Origin: Paludibacteraceae bacterium
GTDB taxonomy: Bacteria > Bacteroidota > Bacteroidia > Bacteroidales > Paludibacteraceae
NCBI GenBank assembly: GCA_023227695.1
Contig: JALNVE010000001.1
Coordinates: 1 to 64,000, forward strand
Direction of reading: 5' to 3'
DNA: 64,000 nt
Below the pieces are notes generated by a model. It made no database searches. It saw only the letters and a program-made list of their open reading frames with translations, and had not been told where the DNA came from. A program made the translations under genes and the position numbers. Positions 39,407-48,201 of the stretch are shown here, piece by piece; positions within the stretch are counted from its first letter, which is position 1, and each line of letters starts with the position of its first letter.

Positions 39407-40540
39407 TCAAATAAAGGATTCTTTTTTCATTTCAACGATTGAATTTTCTATCATGTGCGGTAAAGATGTAAAATTACACGTCTTATTAAACTTAGACCAA
39501 GATATTCTGATGCTGTTACATGCATTTTCCGTTGTTTTCCCTTTCATTCCCGCAATGACGTGACTTTCCTTCCCTTCCATACATGCGCTTCCCCTACTAA
39601 TGATTATCCCGTGTTGTTTCTCCATATGCGCGATTACGTCTGAAGCAGGGATATCCGTTAGAGAAAAGTTAAAGAATAACGCCTGACAAGATGAATCTGT
39701 ATTCATAACCACATTTCCATACATTTTTAAGTCATCGATCATATTATCGCGTATATTCTTTATTTTTTCACAGAACCCATAGCTTTCCTTGAAATAATCT
39801 GTAGACATACCCATCCCGACAACAAGCGGAGTAGGGAGAGTCCCTGCTCTTCTTCCCTTTTGATGACCCCCACCCAAAAGCAAAGGGGAAATTTCTGGTG
39901 ATCCTGATTTTATTATCAAAGATCCTATTCCTTTTGGAGCGTGAACCTTATGTCCGGAAATGGTGACGTAATCAGCGTCGAGAAGATTCTTTTCTTTTCC
40001 CCAATATTGGCTCGCGTCGGTATGGAGGAACGCCCCGTATTGTTTGCAGAGTTTATAAATTGCAGATATCGGCTGTATTGCCCCTGTTTCATTGTTTACC
40101 GCATGAACGCTTACCAATCTGATTTGTTCTGTCTTTAGGGAATCTTCTAAAGCAACAATATCTATCTGTCCGTTTTCTAAAACAGGAATAATAACATTTC
40201 CCGGTATTTTCGCCGCTGGCTTCAAAATAGATTGATGTTCTGTGGCAGACACGGCAATCGTTTTTTCATTATAAGGGAAACCCAGGATAATCGTGTTGTT
40301 AGCTTCTGTACCCCCGCTAGTAAAAACGACTTCTTCCGGAAGACATTGTAGAGAAGAAGTGCCGGCTATTTTTTCTGCGGATTGATTGATTAAAGAACGG
40401 AGCTTCCGAGATTTACCGTTTGATGAATCTACGTTCGTAAACTGATCCGTAAAAAAAGGAATGATTTTCTTCAGTATCCGTTCGTCGCAAGGAGTTGTTG
40501 CCGCCGCGTCAAAGTTTTCGATATTACCTAAATATGACAT
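39407..40540 (-). CDS. Cysteine desulfurase, IscS/NifS-like (377 aa)
   Basis: Full-length class V aminotransferase fold: SATEHQS (His102), VNNETGAIQPI, HTDASQYWG, SGHKVHAPKG with the PLP Lys198, and ISRGSACMEGKES with catalytic Cys320. It takes sulfur from cysteine for Fe-S clusters, tRNA thiolation or DNA phosphorothioation. With NrdG, an Fe-S radical enzyme, in the same region, cluster supply is a reasonable guess. No scaffold or Dnd partner is visible. AAGAGGTACAC precedes the ATG. Confidence 0.88.
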   Translation of the reverse strand: MSYLGNIENFDAAATTPCDERILKKIIPFFTDQFTNVDSSNGKSRKLRSLINQSAEKIAGTSSLQCLPEEVVFTSGGTEANNTIILGFPYNEKTIAVSATEHQSILKPAAKIPGNVIIPVLENGQIDIVALEDSLKTEQIRLVSVHAVNNETGAIQPISAIYKLCKQYGAFLHTDASQYWGKEKNLLDADYVTISGHKVHAPKGIGSLIIKSGSPEISPLLLGGGHQKGRRAGTLPTPLVVGMGMSTDYFKESYGFCEKIKNIRDNMIDDLKMYGNVVMNTDSSCQALFFNFSLTDIPASDVIAHMEKQHGIIISRGSACMEGKESHVIAGMKGKTTENACNSIRISWSKFNKTCNFTSLPHMIENSIVEMKKESFI

Positions 40541-40565
40541 GTGTACCTCTTAGATGTGAATACTA

Positions 40566-40598
40566 TAAAAAAAAGAAGACCTGAAAGTCTTCTTTTTT
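40566..40598. terminator. Bidirectional intrinsic terminator
   Basis: AAGAAGAC/GTCTTCTT with a 6-nt loop, A-tract on one side and T-tract on the other. It ends gene 40604 before the cysteine desulfurase gene starts. Confidence 0.85.
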
Positions 40599-40603
40599 TG
40601 TTC

Positions 40604-40888
40604 TTAGAGAGATAAGAGGAATGGCAAGATTCTTTCTGTTCCGGCCACAAAAGTTAAAGGGGGAATAACGGTTGATGCTGCCATTTTCCCCTTATAAGCA
40701 TCAGGGCCTGAATGAACGATAAACGTCGCTTCTTGCTTTTTTTCATCATAATCTATCCATTTGACAACCATTTTGCCTTGAGGGCAGATGAATGGAGAGA
40801 ACTTTCCAATCAACAGGACAGAATCCTTATCCCAAGACACGTCCTTAAAAAGATGTTCCGGAATATCCGGTAGGTCTTCTTTATTCAT
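40604..40888 (-). CDS. Unknown protein (94 aa)
   Basis: Beta-rich (VLLIGKFSPFIC, MVVKWIDYDEKKQEATFIV), ends next to a terminator. No ribosome site is obvious. No family recognised. Confidence 0.55.
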   Translation of the reverse strand: MNKEDLPDIPEHLFKDVSWDKDSVLLIGKFSPFICPQGKMVVKWIDYDEKKQEATFIVHSGPDAYKGKMAASTVIPPLTFVAGTERILPFLLSL

Positions 40889-40896
40889 AAATACAT

Positions 40897-41187
40897 CTAT
40901 AAAGTAGATAATTCATGCAAAGTCTGAACGGAAGCAAGAGTTGTTTTTGCGATGATTTCAATCGGCAGAATTTCATTGATTCTTACCATTCCTGATTTTT
41001 TCCCGTTGGAAGAAATGTATTTAAGACCAAAGCTAATTATTTCATTTTGTTCCCGCATCGAAACAAACTGAACTCGTGAAAACCTACCTTTATCATCTGT
41101 GATTTCTGTCCACAAATTACGAATCATGTTAAATTTCTGACGGTCATTCTTCCCGGTGAACTTCACTTGAAACCTATTTCTGTCCAT
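40897..41187 (-). CDS. Unknown protein (96 aa)
   Basis: Basic, beta-rich. AAGGAATAAAAAA precedes the ATG. It lies 8 bp from the next gene. No family recognised. Confidence 0.55.
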   Translation of the reverse strand: MDRNRFQVKFTGKNDRQKFNMIRNLWTEITDDKGRFSRVQFVSMREQNEIISFGLKYISSNGKKSGMVRINEILPIEIIAKTTLASVQTLHELSTL

Positions 41188-41271
41188 TTTTTTATTCCTT
41201 CCTTTTCATCATTAAGAAACAGTCATTGTTTCCGTTGTGTTAAGACACATCATCAAATAGATATCTTCTAC

Positions 41272-41709
41272 TTATTTTTTATCGGAAGAGGTCTGTCTTC
41301 CTTTTTTTGAACTGTGCTGTCCTGATGGAACGCGTGGTTCTGATGATTTGAGGCCGAGCTTTTCTATGATGATTGAATTGACATACTGTGTCGCCATGAC
41401 ATCAACCGAACCATCTGGGAAGATGAGATGATATCCTTTTAGCCTTTCAAAAATATTGTCCGCAAGCTGTGGTTTTAAACCACTTATAACCGCCCAGCGG
41501 TCCATAGGGAATTCGATATTTTCCCACAGACGTTCCCAAAGTTCTTGATCTGAAAGACCGTCGAATTGCAACCCGCTTGACTTGAATCGGATAGGTATTG
41601 CTTTCCATGCAAGCAAAGCTTCGATAAGTACTTGATTGTTGAACAAGGCGATAATCTTGTCAGTCTGTTTCATCGATTTGAAATAAGCGAGTGCTTCACC
41701 GTAATCCAT
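41272..41709 (-). CDS. Unknown protein (145 aa)
   Basis: Helical with WERLWENIEFPMDRWAVISG, ending in a Ser/Lys-rich tail (SSKKGRQTSSDKK). The second ATG has the better spacing to AAGGGG. It follows the patatin gene closely. No family recognised; the WxxLW part is reminiscent of small proteins near phage packaging genes, without proof. Confidence 0.55.
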   Translation of the reverse strand: MDYGEALAYFKSMKQTDKIIALFNNQVLIEALLAWKAIPIRFKSSGLQFDGLSDQELWERLWENIEFPMDRWAVISGLKPQLADNIFERLKGYHLIFPDGSVDVMATQYVNSIIIEKLGLKSSEPRVPSGQHSSKKGRQTSSDKK

Positions 41710-41722
41710 TTCCATTTCCCCT

Positions 41723-42622
41723 TTATAATTTCATTGCTTTATTAAAATTGTTGGCTTCTTCTGTGTTTAGAGTAACCATTTCTCCACTATATTCGTCCGA
41801 TGCAAGAATCCCGTGTTTGATTTCAAGACTGTGATCCAATGCGGGATGCATCCAGTCTCCTATCGCTTCCATCATATGTTCTACATTATCAATTTTCCAA
41901 TAAGGACGTTTGACAAACTGATACCGATCATATCTTTTTAACGGTAGAGAAGATGCCATTTCGTCGAAAAGCTTATCCGCGCCTCCCTCAAACAAAGAAC
42001 GGACCATCCAGTTTCCCCAGTATAGAAGACTTTCCCCGTTTTCTAAACAACTACGGGAGAAAGTCCCTGTTCCTATACTACACAGTTCTATTCCGTCTAG
42101 GCCAATACCGAATTCACGCATCGCCCAAGTAACTGCGACCATACTCGGATTGTTCGTAAAAATTCCACCGTCTCCGTATCCCTGCCAAGGCTTAAAATAG
42201 GTTTGTGCCGCACAGCTAGCTCTTACACAATCATTGATGAGCATAGTTCCGTCTTCTATGCTTAGACTCGAAAAGACCTTTGGCGAATGACCATTAATAG
42301 ATGATGCCGTGATATAGATAGGAATCTGCGCATCTTTAAGTCTTTCTCCCTTGAAGATTTCAGATAGTATCTTATTAAGATATGCATCACTATATTTCGA
42401 TGTCCATAATGGGTTTCGGAATACTGAAGGTTTGAAGATTTCCGGCATGTGTTCTCTGAAAAAATTAACATCTATTTTTTTTCCTGTCGCAATAAATGCC
42501 GCAATTGCTGATCCGATACTTGTCCCGCATACCAAGTCCCAATTGGAATTATCGATCTGTGAAAGAATGAGTGCCTGTCCGACACCGAAAACCCCGCCAC
42601 CGTCTAAAGACAATATTTTCAT
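41723..42622 (-). CDS. Patatin-like phospholipase (299 aa)
   Basis: The oxyanion motif DGGGVFGVG, the nucleophile elbow GTSIGSAIA and the second catalytic motif DGGIFTNNP are all present in order, giving a Ser-Asp dyad. Such lipases release fatty acids from membrane lipids. In a phage this could help lysis or membrane remodelling; bacterial relatives also act as defence effectors. AAAGGATTTGTCAGAT precedes the chosen ATG. Confidence 0.88.
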   Translation of the reverse strand: MKILSLDGGGVFGVGQALILSQIDNSNWDLVCGTSIGSAIAAFIATGKKIDVNFFREHMPEIFKPSVFRNPLWTSKYSDAYLNKILSEIFKGERLKDAQIPIYITASSINGHSPKVFSSLSIEDGTMLINDCVRASCAAQTYFKPWQGYGDGGIFTNNPSMVAVTWAMREFGIGLDGIELCSIGTGTFSRSCLENGESLLYWGNWMVRSLFEGGADKLFDEMASSLPLKRYDRYQFVKRPYWKIDNVEHMMEAIGDWMHPALDHSLEIKHGILASDEYSGEMVTLNTEEANNFNKAMKL

Positions 42623-42691
42623 ATCTGACAAATCCTTTGTTACATATCTATAAAAGACTTATCAATTTTGATTATAAAGATATCAAAATTT

Positions 42692-43678
42692 TCAGACAAC
42701 CTGCTTTAGAGCATCATCATAAATCTTAATTATATCTTTCGCCGTTTTCGCTTTCTTGATGACAAATTTATCTTTGTCTTTCTTCTTGTTCAATTCGTCT
42801 TCATTTCCGAGAATAGTCAACACTTTTTCTTCTGCGCCACTAGTTTCATGATTGATATCACGTCCGCATTTCAGCGTCATGATTTTTTTGCCACCTTGAA
42901 GTACGGTGATTTTCATTCCTGTGTTTCCTTTATAAAGCCAGAAATTATATTTGTTTTCAACTTCCTTTCCCCCAATCTTCTTGCTGTGGCCGATAGATTC
43001 TTTCACTTCATCATATATTGATTTCGCCATCTTTTGAATTTCGTTTTTCTGTTCTTTTTCAAGATTCTTTAAATTCTTGAAGTATTCGTCAGTCTTATCG
43101 TCTTTGTTCTGTGAATACAAATCAAACAGGCTTTTCCTGAATTCGAATTGAAGATCGCTCACATCCTGAAAATCGGATGCCTGTCGCGATGAAGCAAATC
43201 GGCTGATGAATTTCTGATTTTCTGTTTCCGAATTTGAAAGCCACCTTGTCCACAACAGGGTTGCAAATTTCCCCGAATAAGTGTTGTCAAAAGTGACTTC
43301 TTCTCTTTCAAAATTATTGGAAAGTTCGAATTTTTCTATAAGAATGAAACACTTGTGTGGATTTACTCTCTTAGACGAAAACATGATACCTATGTCAGGA
43401 TAATACCATGAAATAATGATACATGGATATTCTCTTACAAAATTTTGTTTCGTCAGAATCGGACTTTGAGACACGTTTGGATCTTCCTTAATGTTTAGTC
43501 CCAAAGAATTTGTTTTTCCGACTTTTAGACTTCTGATATAGTCTATGTGAGAAGATACCTGAATTGTCTTGCCTGTTTCTGCGTTGATAAAGAAGTGCTT
43601 AAAGCCCGCTACCTTCTTGTTGTCAGAAGATAAAAGGATTTTTGCCAAATTTTTAATTGAGGAGATTCTTATCGTCAT
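42692..43678 (-). CDS. Unknown protein with LAKILLS leader (328 aa)
   Basis: Opens ISSIKNLAKILLSSDNKK, which resembles the start of the GNAT protein at 51591-52331 (ELQALAKILASG). The middle is beta-rich, then a coiled region (NLKNLEKEQKNEIQK), ending in a Lys-rich domain. The start ATG overlaps the upstream stop (TGATG). A shared N-terminal helix on unrelated proteins may be a packaging tag. No family recognised. Confidence 0.55.
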   Translation of the reverse strand: MTIRISSIKNLAKILLSSDNKKVAGFKHFFINAETGKTIQVSSHIDYIRSLKVGKTNSLGLNIKEDPNVSQSPILTKQNFVREYPCIIISWYYPDIGIMFSSKRVNPHKCFILIEKFELSNNFEREEVTFDNTYSGKFATLLWTRWLSNSETENQKFISRFASSRQASDFQDVSDLQFEFRKSLFDLYSQNKDDKTDEYFKNLKNLEKEQKNEIQKMAKSIYDEVKESIGHSKKIGGKEVENKYNFWLYKGNTGMKITVLQGGKKIMTLKCGRDINHETSGAEEKVLTILGNEDELNKKKDKDKFVIKKAKTAKDIIKIYDDALKQVV

Positions 43679-44331
43679 CACGTTTTCTCTTTTAGAAGCC
43701 CATCTATCGGTTCGTGTTTGAAATAAAGGTCCATGCCTCTTCTTTGCAAGAAACCATTTCCCTGTAAGAAAGGCCGGTGATTCCGAGACCAGTTCTTTGA
43801 TCCCTCAACAGGGATTTTAAAAGAAAACGTTCCGGTTTTTTGAGGAAAGGTTTTCAAAAATGCACGCTCCTTATCTGTGTTACCAAGTTCTCTAAATTCC
43901 TTTATTTCTGATAAGGTTTTAACGATTTCGTTCCATTCCATAGAGATTTTCCCTATCTTGCAATTCGCCATATAAAAACCCCGATCATCTTCTTGAATCA
44001 TCGCCTTCCAGTTCTTTAAGAATCCTTTATCCATGAAAGCGGATGCAATCTTATCACTAGAAATGAATTTTGAAGCCTTCAGGACATCTTCTTCTGACTT
44101 AGAAATTATTGTACTTGCGATTCTCGAAGGCGTGGTTTTGGACAAGTTTTTTTCAATGGCTTCATAAAGCTTTCCGTAGTTCTGAATGCTATATTCTTTC
44201 AGCCCCCATTTGGAAAAATCCTGCTTCCCGAATCTCTTTTCAAATTCGTTTTTAAGGGACTGGTATGCAGTTTCATCCCCATAAGGCGGAAAGCGATCTG
44301 AAAAATCATCCAACATGTTGTTTTCTGACAT
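43678..44331 (-). CDS. Unknown protein (217 aa)
   Basis: ATG after CAGGAGTATTTT, inside the end of the JAMM-like gene. Soluble, mixed, with a basic C-terminal region (NWSRNHRPFLQGNGFLQRRG). No family recognised. Confidence 0.55.
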   Translation of the reverse strand: MSENNMLDDFSDRFPPYGDETAYQSLKNEFEKRFGKQDFSKWGLKEYSIQNYGKLYEAIEKNLSKTTPSRIASTIISKSEEDVLKASKFISSDKIASAFMDKGFLKNWKAMIQEDDRGFYMANCKIGKISMEWNEIVKTLSEIKEFRELGNTDKERAFLKTFPQKTGTFSFKIPVEGSKNWSRNHRPFLQGNGFLQRRGMDLYFKHEPIDGLLKEKT

Positions 44332-45013
44332 AAAATACTCCTGGTGTGGTTTTGGCAAAGACAGTCATTAATGCGTGTTGATGATTGGCATTCGCGTCTT
44401 CTATCGTGAGTCTACCTTCAAATATTAGACCTTCATATTTCTTTCTTATTTCTGAATTTATCTTGAGCAGCTTTTCCTCAGTCTGTTCGGCGCTAAGATT
44501 ATAGGAATCAAGGAAACAAAATTCATAATCATACTTTTTGCTAACGACTCTCATTCCTCTTCCTTCAAACTTTTTCAACACGACAATATCTTGTCTTGAA
44601 AAAGAACTTGACCTTGGATGGTTGTGTGTTAGCCAATGACCTTTAATCTTGTCTTTATAGTCTTCGGATATAGGTACAGAATCTTCATTTCCAGTCAAAT
44701 CAAAAATTTTGTTTCCGTCGTTGTCATAGCACACAAGAGTTTCGAAATCTTTATACCTTATCAAGTCTTCTTTTACGGAAATAACCGGGGTTAATTTGGG
44801 TGGTATCCTTGTAGAAACATGTTCTTTAGGAGTTTGATTCGTAGTGTAAATCGGGTCTCCTGATTCTTCGTTCGGGTCTCTGTATCTGTATTCATAACCG
44901 CCATCATTAAGTTTCCTTCTCCAACTTTGCCGTTTCTCTGTCGGACTTTCCCAGCCTTCAGCAGCAATTAGGATTCGATAAACGGAAACGATACTATTTC
45001 GTAACTTATTCAA
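44306..45013 (-). CDS. JAMM/MPN-like metalloprotease domain protein (235 aa)
   Basis: The motif THNHPRSSSFSRQD fits HxHP followed by S-x-x-D, the zinc site of JAB1/MPN/RadC-type enzymes. The preceding domain reads SWRRKLNDGGYEYRYRDPNE, a start found in phage head-associated proteins. The C-terminus (HQHALMTVFAKTTPG) is also typical of that group. It may process a virion protein. The frame begins at a TTG with AGAAGGTAA before it, overlapping the upstream stop. Confidence 0.65.
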   Translation of the reverse strand: MNKLRNSIVSVYRILIAAEGWESPTEKRQSWRRKLNDGGYEYRYRDPNEESGDPIYTTNQTPKEHVSTRIPPKLTPVISVKEDLIRYKDFETLVCYDNDGNKIFDLTGNEDSVPISEDYKDKIKGHWLTHNHPRSSSFSRQDIVVLKKFEGRGMRVVSKKYDYEFCFLDSYNLSAEQTEEKLLKINSEIRKKYEGLIFEGRLTIEDANANHQHALMTVFAKTTPGVFYVRKQHVG

Positions 45014-45588
45014 TTACCTTCTCTCTCTGTTCTTTTTTCAAGACATGGGACGTTTTCTATTGAAATATTCTTCATTCCGACAGTCCATTTATACCCACAA
45101 CATGGGCATACGCTGTCAAAATCGGGATTTGGAAGAGATAAATCTGCGGGAGGAATAATAGGAACTTTCGGAACAAGCTTTTCAACCTCTTTTTTAAGAA
45201 CATCCATGTTCAGGCTTTGAAACATATCTTTATCTTTAATCTCAAGTTCATTGAGAAGATCTATTGTTCCTGCGGTAAAATCGCCTTGTATTTCAGGGTT
45301 GTTCATAGTTAAATTAGCGGCAAGTTCTTCTTCTTCATCCATATCCACGACAAGCATATCTATGGCGTCTGCTCCCATTTCTTTCATCGAATAAAAGCGC
45401 TGATGCCCGCCAATCAGATGTTTCGTGCGTCTGTTGTAAATCGGCAATTCTACCAATCCGAATCTTCTGATGCTGCGTTTCAATCCTTCCATGTTTTTCC
45501 CTTCTATAAACCTTTCGTTATTAGGCATCGGGATTACTTCATCAACGCATATAGATTCGACATTCCATTCTTTGATTTCTTTGTCCAT
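45010..45588 (-). CDS. ParB-like nuclease-domain protein with C-terminal zinc knuckle (192 aa)
   Basis: ParB/Srx-fold signature: a PNNERFIEGKNMEGLKRSI helix, IYNRRTKHLIGGHQRFYSM and NNPEIQGDFTAG. The C-terminus has CPCCGYKWTVG, a zinc knuckle. Phage ParB-like proteins of this kind often sit near packaging and head genes and may bind or nick DNA. It is a paralogue of 46099-46716. Confidence 0.8.
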   Translation of the reverse strand: MDKEIKEWNVESICVDEVIPMPNNERFIEGKNMEGLKRSIRRFGLVELPIYNRRTKHLIGGHQRFYSMKEMGADAIDMLVVDMDEEEELAANLTMNNPEIQGDFTAGTIDLLNELEIKDKDMFQSLNMDVLKKEVEKLVPKVPIIPPADLSLPNPDFDSVCPCCGYKWTVGMKNISIENVPCLEKRTEREGN

Positions 45589-45599
45589 TTCTGTTTTCC

Positions 45600-45980
45600 T
45601 TATATAGCTCTTTTGTCTTGAAGAATTTTGGCTATTTCCGCGATTTTCGTTTTGATACCGCTTAGTCTGTCATAGAGTTCTGAAAGGTCTAAAATAACAC
45701 CCTGAAGTCGTGAATTCGTTTCTGATAATTCCTGTCCTGTTCTCATATCAAGAATCTTGATAACCTTAGAAATATCGGCAAGGATTGAATACTTATTTGA
45801 CGGATATGAAGGTAGATTCTGACTGACCCTTTTAAGAATTATCGCTTCTTTCCCTTCAACGACACCAGATTGCAAGCATTTTAAAATAACCGTCTTAAAT
45901 ACGGAAACATCTTGATTCGCTTGCCTGCGGAATCCTGAAATTTTACTATCATATTCTTTCTCAAAAACTGCGTTATTCAT
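45600..45980 (-). CDS. Unknown helical protein (126 aa)
   Basis: Helical throughout with a C-terminal coil. GAGGAGCACGGAT precedes the ATG. It lies between the two ParB-like paralogues. No family recognised. Confidence 0.55.
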   Translation of the reverse strand: MNNAVFEKEYDSKISGFRRQANQDVSVFKTVILKCLQSGVVEGKEAIILKRVSQNLPSYPSNKYSILADISKVIKILDMRTGQELSETNSRLQGVILDLSELYDRLSGIKTKIAEIAKILQDKRAI

Positions 45981-46098
45981 ATCCGTGCTCCTCTAAAATT
46001 TTAAATACAAACCTATACTCCACAAATCACGTTCTTCTAGATAAGCAATATATCCGAAATTTAATATATCAGACATATTGATTGACCCAAAGATGACA

Positions 46099-46716
46099 CT
46101 AATTATCAATAGAATCTTTATCCTCTGCATCTTTATTCTCTTCGGTAACAGAAGAAGTGTCAAGTATAACCTTCTTGGAATTCATTTCCCATTTACTTCC
46201 GCAATTGGGGCAATTGATAATCGGTTCTGTCAATTCCACCTGTAAATCTATGGGATCTGCTTCTTGGTATACATCTCCGTCTTTCTTCGGCTTCTTTTCC
46301 TTTTTTTTACTTTTCTTTTCAAGGATTGAAAGTAATCCGTCGAGTTTAATTTCCTGAAACGCCTGTCCGATTCTCGCTTCAGTCATACGTAATGCGGCAA
46401 TTGCTCCTTGCGTAAAATCGCCTTGTATCTCGGGGCTGTTCAAAGCGATGTTTAAAGTTACTTCTTCTGTATCGTCCAAATCCACGACAATCACGTCTGT
46501 CTCGTCGATTCCTCTTTCCCGTAATTGCTTGTAGCGCTGATGCCCGCCGACAATATTCCCCGTTCTACGGTTCCAAACGATATTCGCAAGGATTCCGAAC
46601 CTTTCTAGGCTTTTCCCCAATCCAGAAAACGCATCTTCTGAAATCGTACGAGGATTGTACATCGCCGGTTTTAAATCCTTTAGCTTCATTCTTTCTACAT
46701 TAACGCAAAAATCCAT
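46099..46716 (-). CDS. ParB-like nuclease-domain protein, paralogue (205 aa)
   Basis: Same architecture as 45010-45588: MYNPRTISEDAFSGLGKSL, NRRTGNIVGGHQRYKQL, SPEIQGDFTQG and C-terminal CPNCGSKWEM. A Lys-rich linker (KKSKKKEKKPKK) separates the domains. GAAAGGAGTTCGATGTT precedes the ATG. Confidence 0.8.
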   Translation of the reverse strand: MDFCVNVERMKLKDLKPAMYNPRTISEDAFSGLGKSLERFGILANIVWNRRTGNIVGGHQRYKQLRERGIDETDVIVVDLDDTEEVTLNIALNSPEIQGDFTQGAIAALRMTEARIGQAFQEIKLDGLLSILEKKSKKKEKKPKKDGDVYQEADPIDLQVELTEPIINCPNCGSKWEMNSKKVILDTSSVTEENKDAEDKDSIDN

Positions 46717-46766
46717 AACATCGAACTCCTTTCTTTTCGTGAAGATATCAAAAACTGTTTCATGTT

Positions 46767-46793
46767 TATAATAGATAACTCGCTAATTATCTA
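46767..46793 (+). promoter_or_regulatory. Plus-strand -10 element with inverted repeat
   Basis: TATAAT is followed at once by TAGATAA/TTATCTA (8-bp gap). No good -35 is visible, so an activator or another promoter type may be involved; the repeat is in operator position. Confidence 0.5.
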
Positions 46794-46814
46794 TATTAGG
46801 AACGGGAGGATAAT

Positions 46815-47051
46815 ATGACACAGAAACAGATTAATGAGTTACATAACAACTCGAAAAAAATGTGGGATGACATGCCACAAGATATCAGATCGATAATTAT
46901 GTCAAATCAGAAATACTGCCAGAGCCTGACGCTGGTGGAAAACGGAAGATCTGAAACCAAATGGATTAAAGAAGATCGTCCCGGACAGAATAAATTCAAG
47001 ATATATAGGATCGATCCGAAGGTTCCGATATCTGTCCTGATGAATGTCTAA
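46815..47051 (+). CDS. Unknown protein on the opposite strand (78 aa)
   Basis: One of two plus-strand genes. GGGAGGATAAT gives it one of the strongest ribosome sites in the window. Helical N-terminus, beta-rich basic C-terminus (NKFKIYRIDPKVP). Placed among minus-strand genes with its own control region, it may be expressed at a different time. No family recognised. Confidence 0.65.
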   Translation: MTQKQINELHNNSKKMWDDMPQDIRSIIMSNQKYCQSLTLVENGRSETKWIKEDRPGQNKFKIYRIDPKVPISVLMNV

Positions 47052-47076
47052 TGACAGGAAGTCCTTTCTGTAAACT

Positions 47077-47418
47077 TTAGTAAAATCTTAGTTCTCTTCC
47101 TATAGATAGAAAATCTTCCCGAGAAAGCCCTAACCTTTCAATCATACAGGAAGCAATACCTTCTCCCGGAGACACATCTTCATGAAGAATTGTTTTGTCT
47201 TGTGTCCATTTTTCATTGATTAAATAACATGTCGCGCAAACAAGAGAGACCATTTCTTCATGGTTAGAATTTGATTTTGTGACAATTGTTTGAACAATAT
47301 CTTTCCAAAATTTTTCAAAAGCGAATTCTGAACAGTTGAAAACCAACTGTTCAGAATCATCTATTTTCTTAACTAAATCTTTTGCCTCTTCGATTTTGTG
47401 TTTCCATTCAAAATTCAT
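47077..47418 (-). CDS. Unknown protein (113 aa)
   Basis: Start at ATG after AGAGGGAAAA. Helical, acidic. Convergent with the plus-strand gene, with an ACAG/CTGT hairpin between them at about 47054-47071. No family recognised. Confidence 0.55.
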   Translation of the reverse strand: MNFEWKHKIEEAKDLVKKIDDSEQLVFNCSEFAFEKFWKDIVQTIVTKSNSNHEEMVSLVCATCYLINEKWTQDKTILHEDVSPGEGIASCMIERLGLSREDFLSIGRELRFY

Positions 47419-47498
47419 TTTTCCCTCTTCTTGTTTCAAAACGTGTTGTTGACGTTGAATAAGAAACTTCCTAACAAAATCATTTTCAGCGTAACGTG

Positions 47499-48152
47499 TT
47501 ATTCTTTGGGATTCGTAGGCTTATAGGTCTTAACCCAATAATCAAATCCTTTGTTCTGTCGTTCGATCTGAGAAACATAGTTTAATGCTTTTGTAACGAC
47601 TCCAACTGGACTTGAAGACGGGAACACAACCGATTTGTCGCCGCCGAGTTTTACTCTAAGACTTACAGTGATATCTTGTTCGTCACTTTCGTTATTGTAT
47701 GTCGTTGTGATCTGAATAGTCCCGCAACGTCCATATGGACTTTGTTTCGTCATCAACCCGTACCATGCGATCTGGTAGTAGCTGTTTGAATTTACGGCTT
47801 GCTGGGCAGGCAGTTCCTTGATCAGCTTTACGCTGTCTACTCCGTCATTCTGAAACCGCTTCTGAAGGCTTGCTATCGTCTTCTGCATAACAGGACGCAT
47901 CATTCTTTCCGCATCTCTAAGACTTGCCGCATGTCTTTCATAATATCCGGAAAGTTTTTCAACAGCAGCCACCATATCATAACTTGACTTTTTCATCATG
48001 TTTATATTGACTGCCTGAACCTGTGCAACCGCCTCCGCCTCGGTATCGTGCCCCCCTCCGTCAATTGCCGTTCCTGCGTTGTTTTTGGCAATGCTTCCGT
48101 CAGTTTCAACCACTCTCCACTTCCCGCCTTTTTCTTCTGTTCGTACTGGCAT
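47499..48152 (-). CDS. Unknown protein with phage GGHDTEAEA start (217 aa)
   Basis: The first 50 residues read GGKWRVVETDGSIAKNN and GGGHDTEAEAVAQVQAVN, a module (KWxVV, GGHxTxxEAxAQxxAVN) common at the start of phage head-region proteins. The rest is a separate alpha/beta domain with MMRPVMQKT and TIQITTTYNN. Function unknown. CAGGGAGAAAAAAT precedes the ATG. Confidence 0.6.
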   Translation of the reverse strand: MPVRTEEKGGKWRVVETDGSIAKNNAGTAIDGGGHDTEAEAVAQVQAVNINMMKKSSYDMVAAVEKLSGYYERHAASLRDAERMMRPVMQKTIASLQKRFQNDGVDSVKLIKELPAQQAVNSNSYYQIAWYGLMTKQSPYGRCGTIQITTTYNNESDEQDITVSLRVKLGGDKSVVFPSSSPVGVVTKALNYVSQIERQNKGFDYWVKTYKPTNPKE

Positions 48153-48201
48153 ATTTTTTCTCCCTGTGCTTTGAAAGCTGTTTCAGATATTAAAAAATCT
48201 T

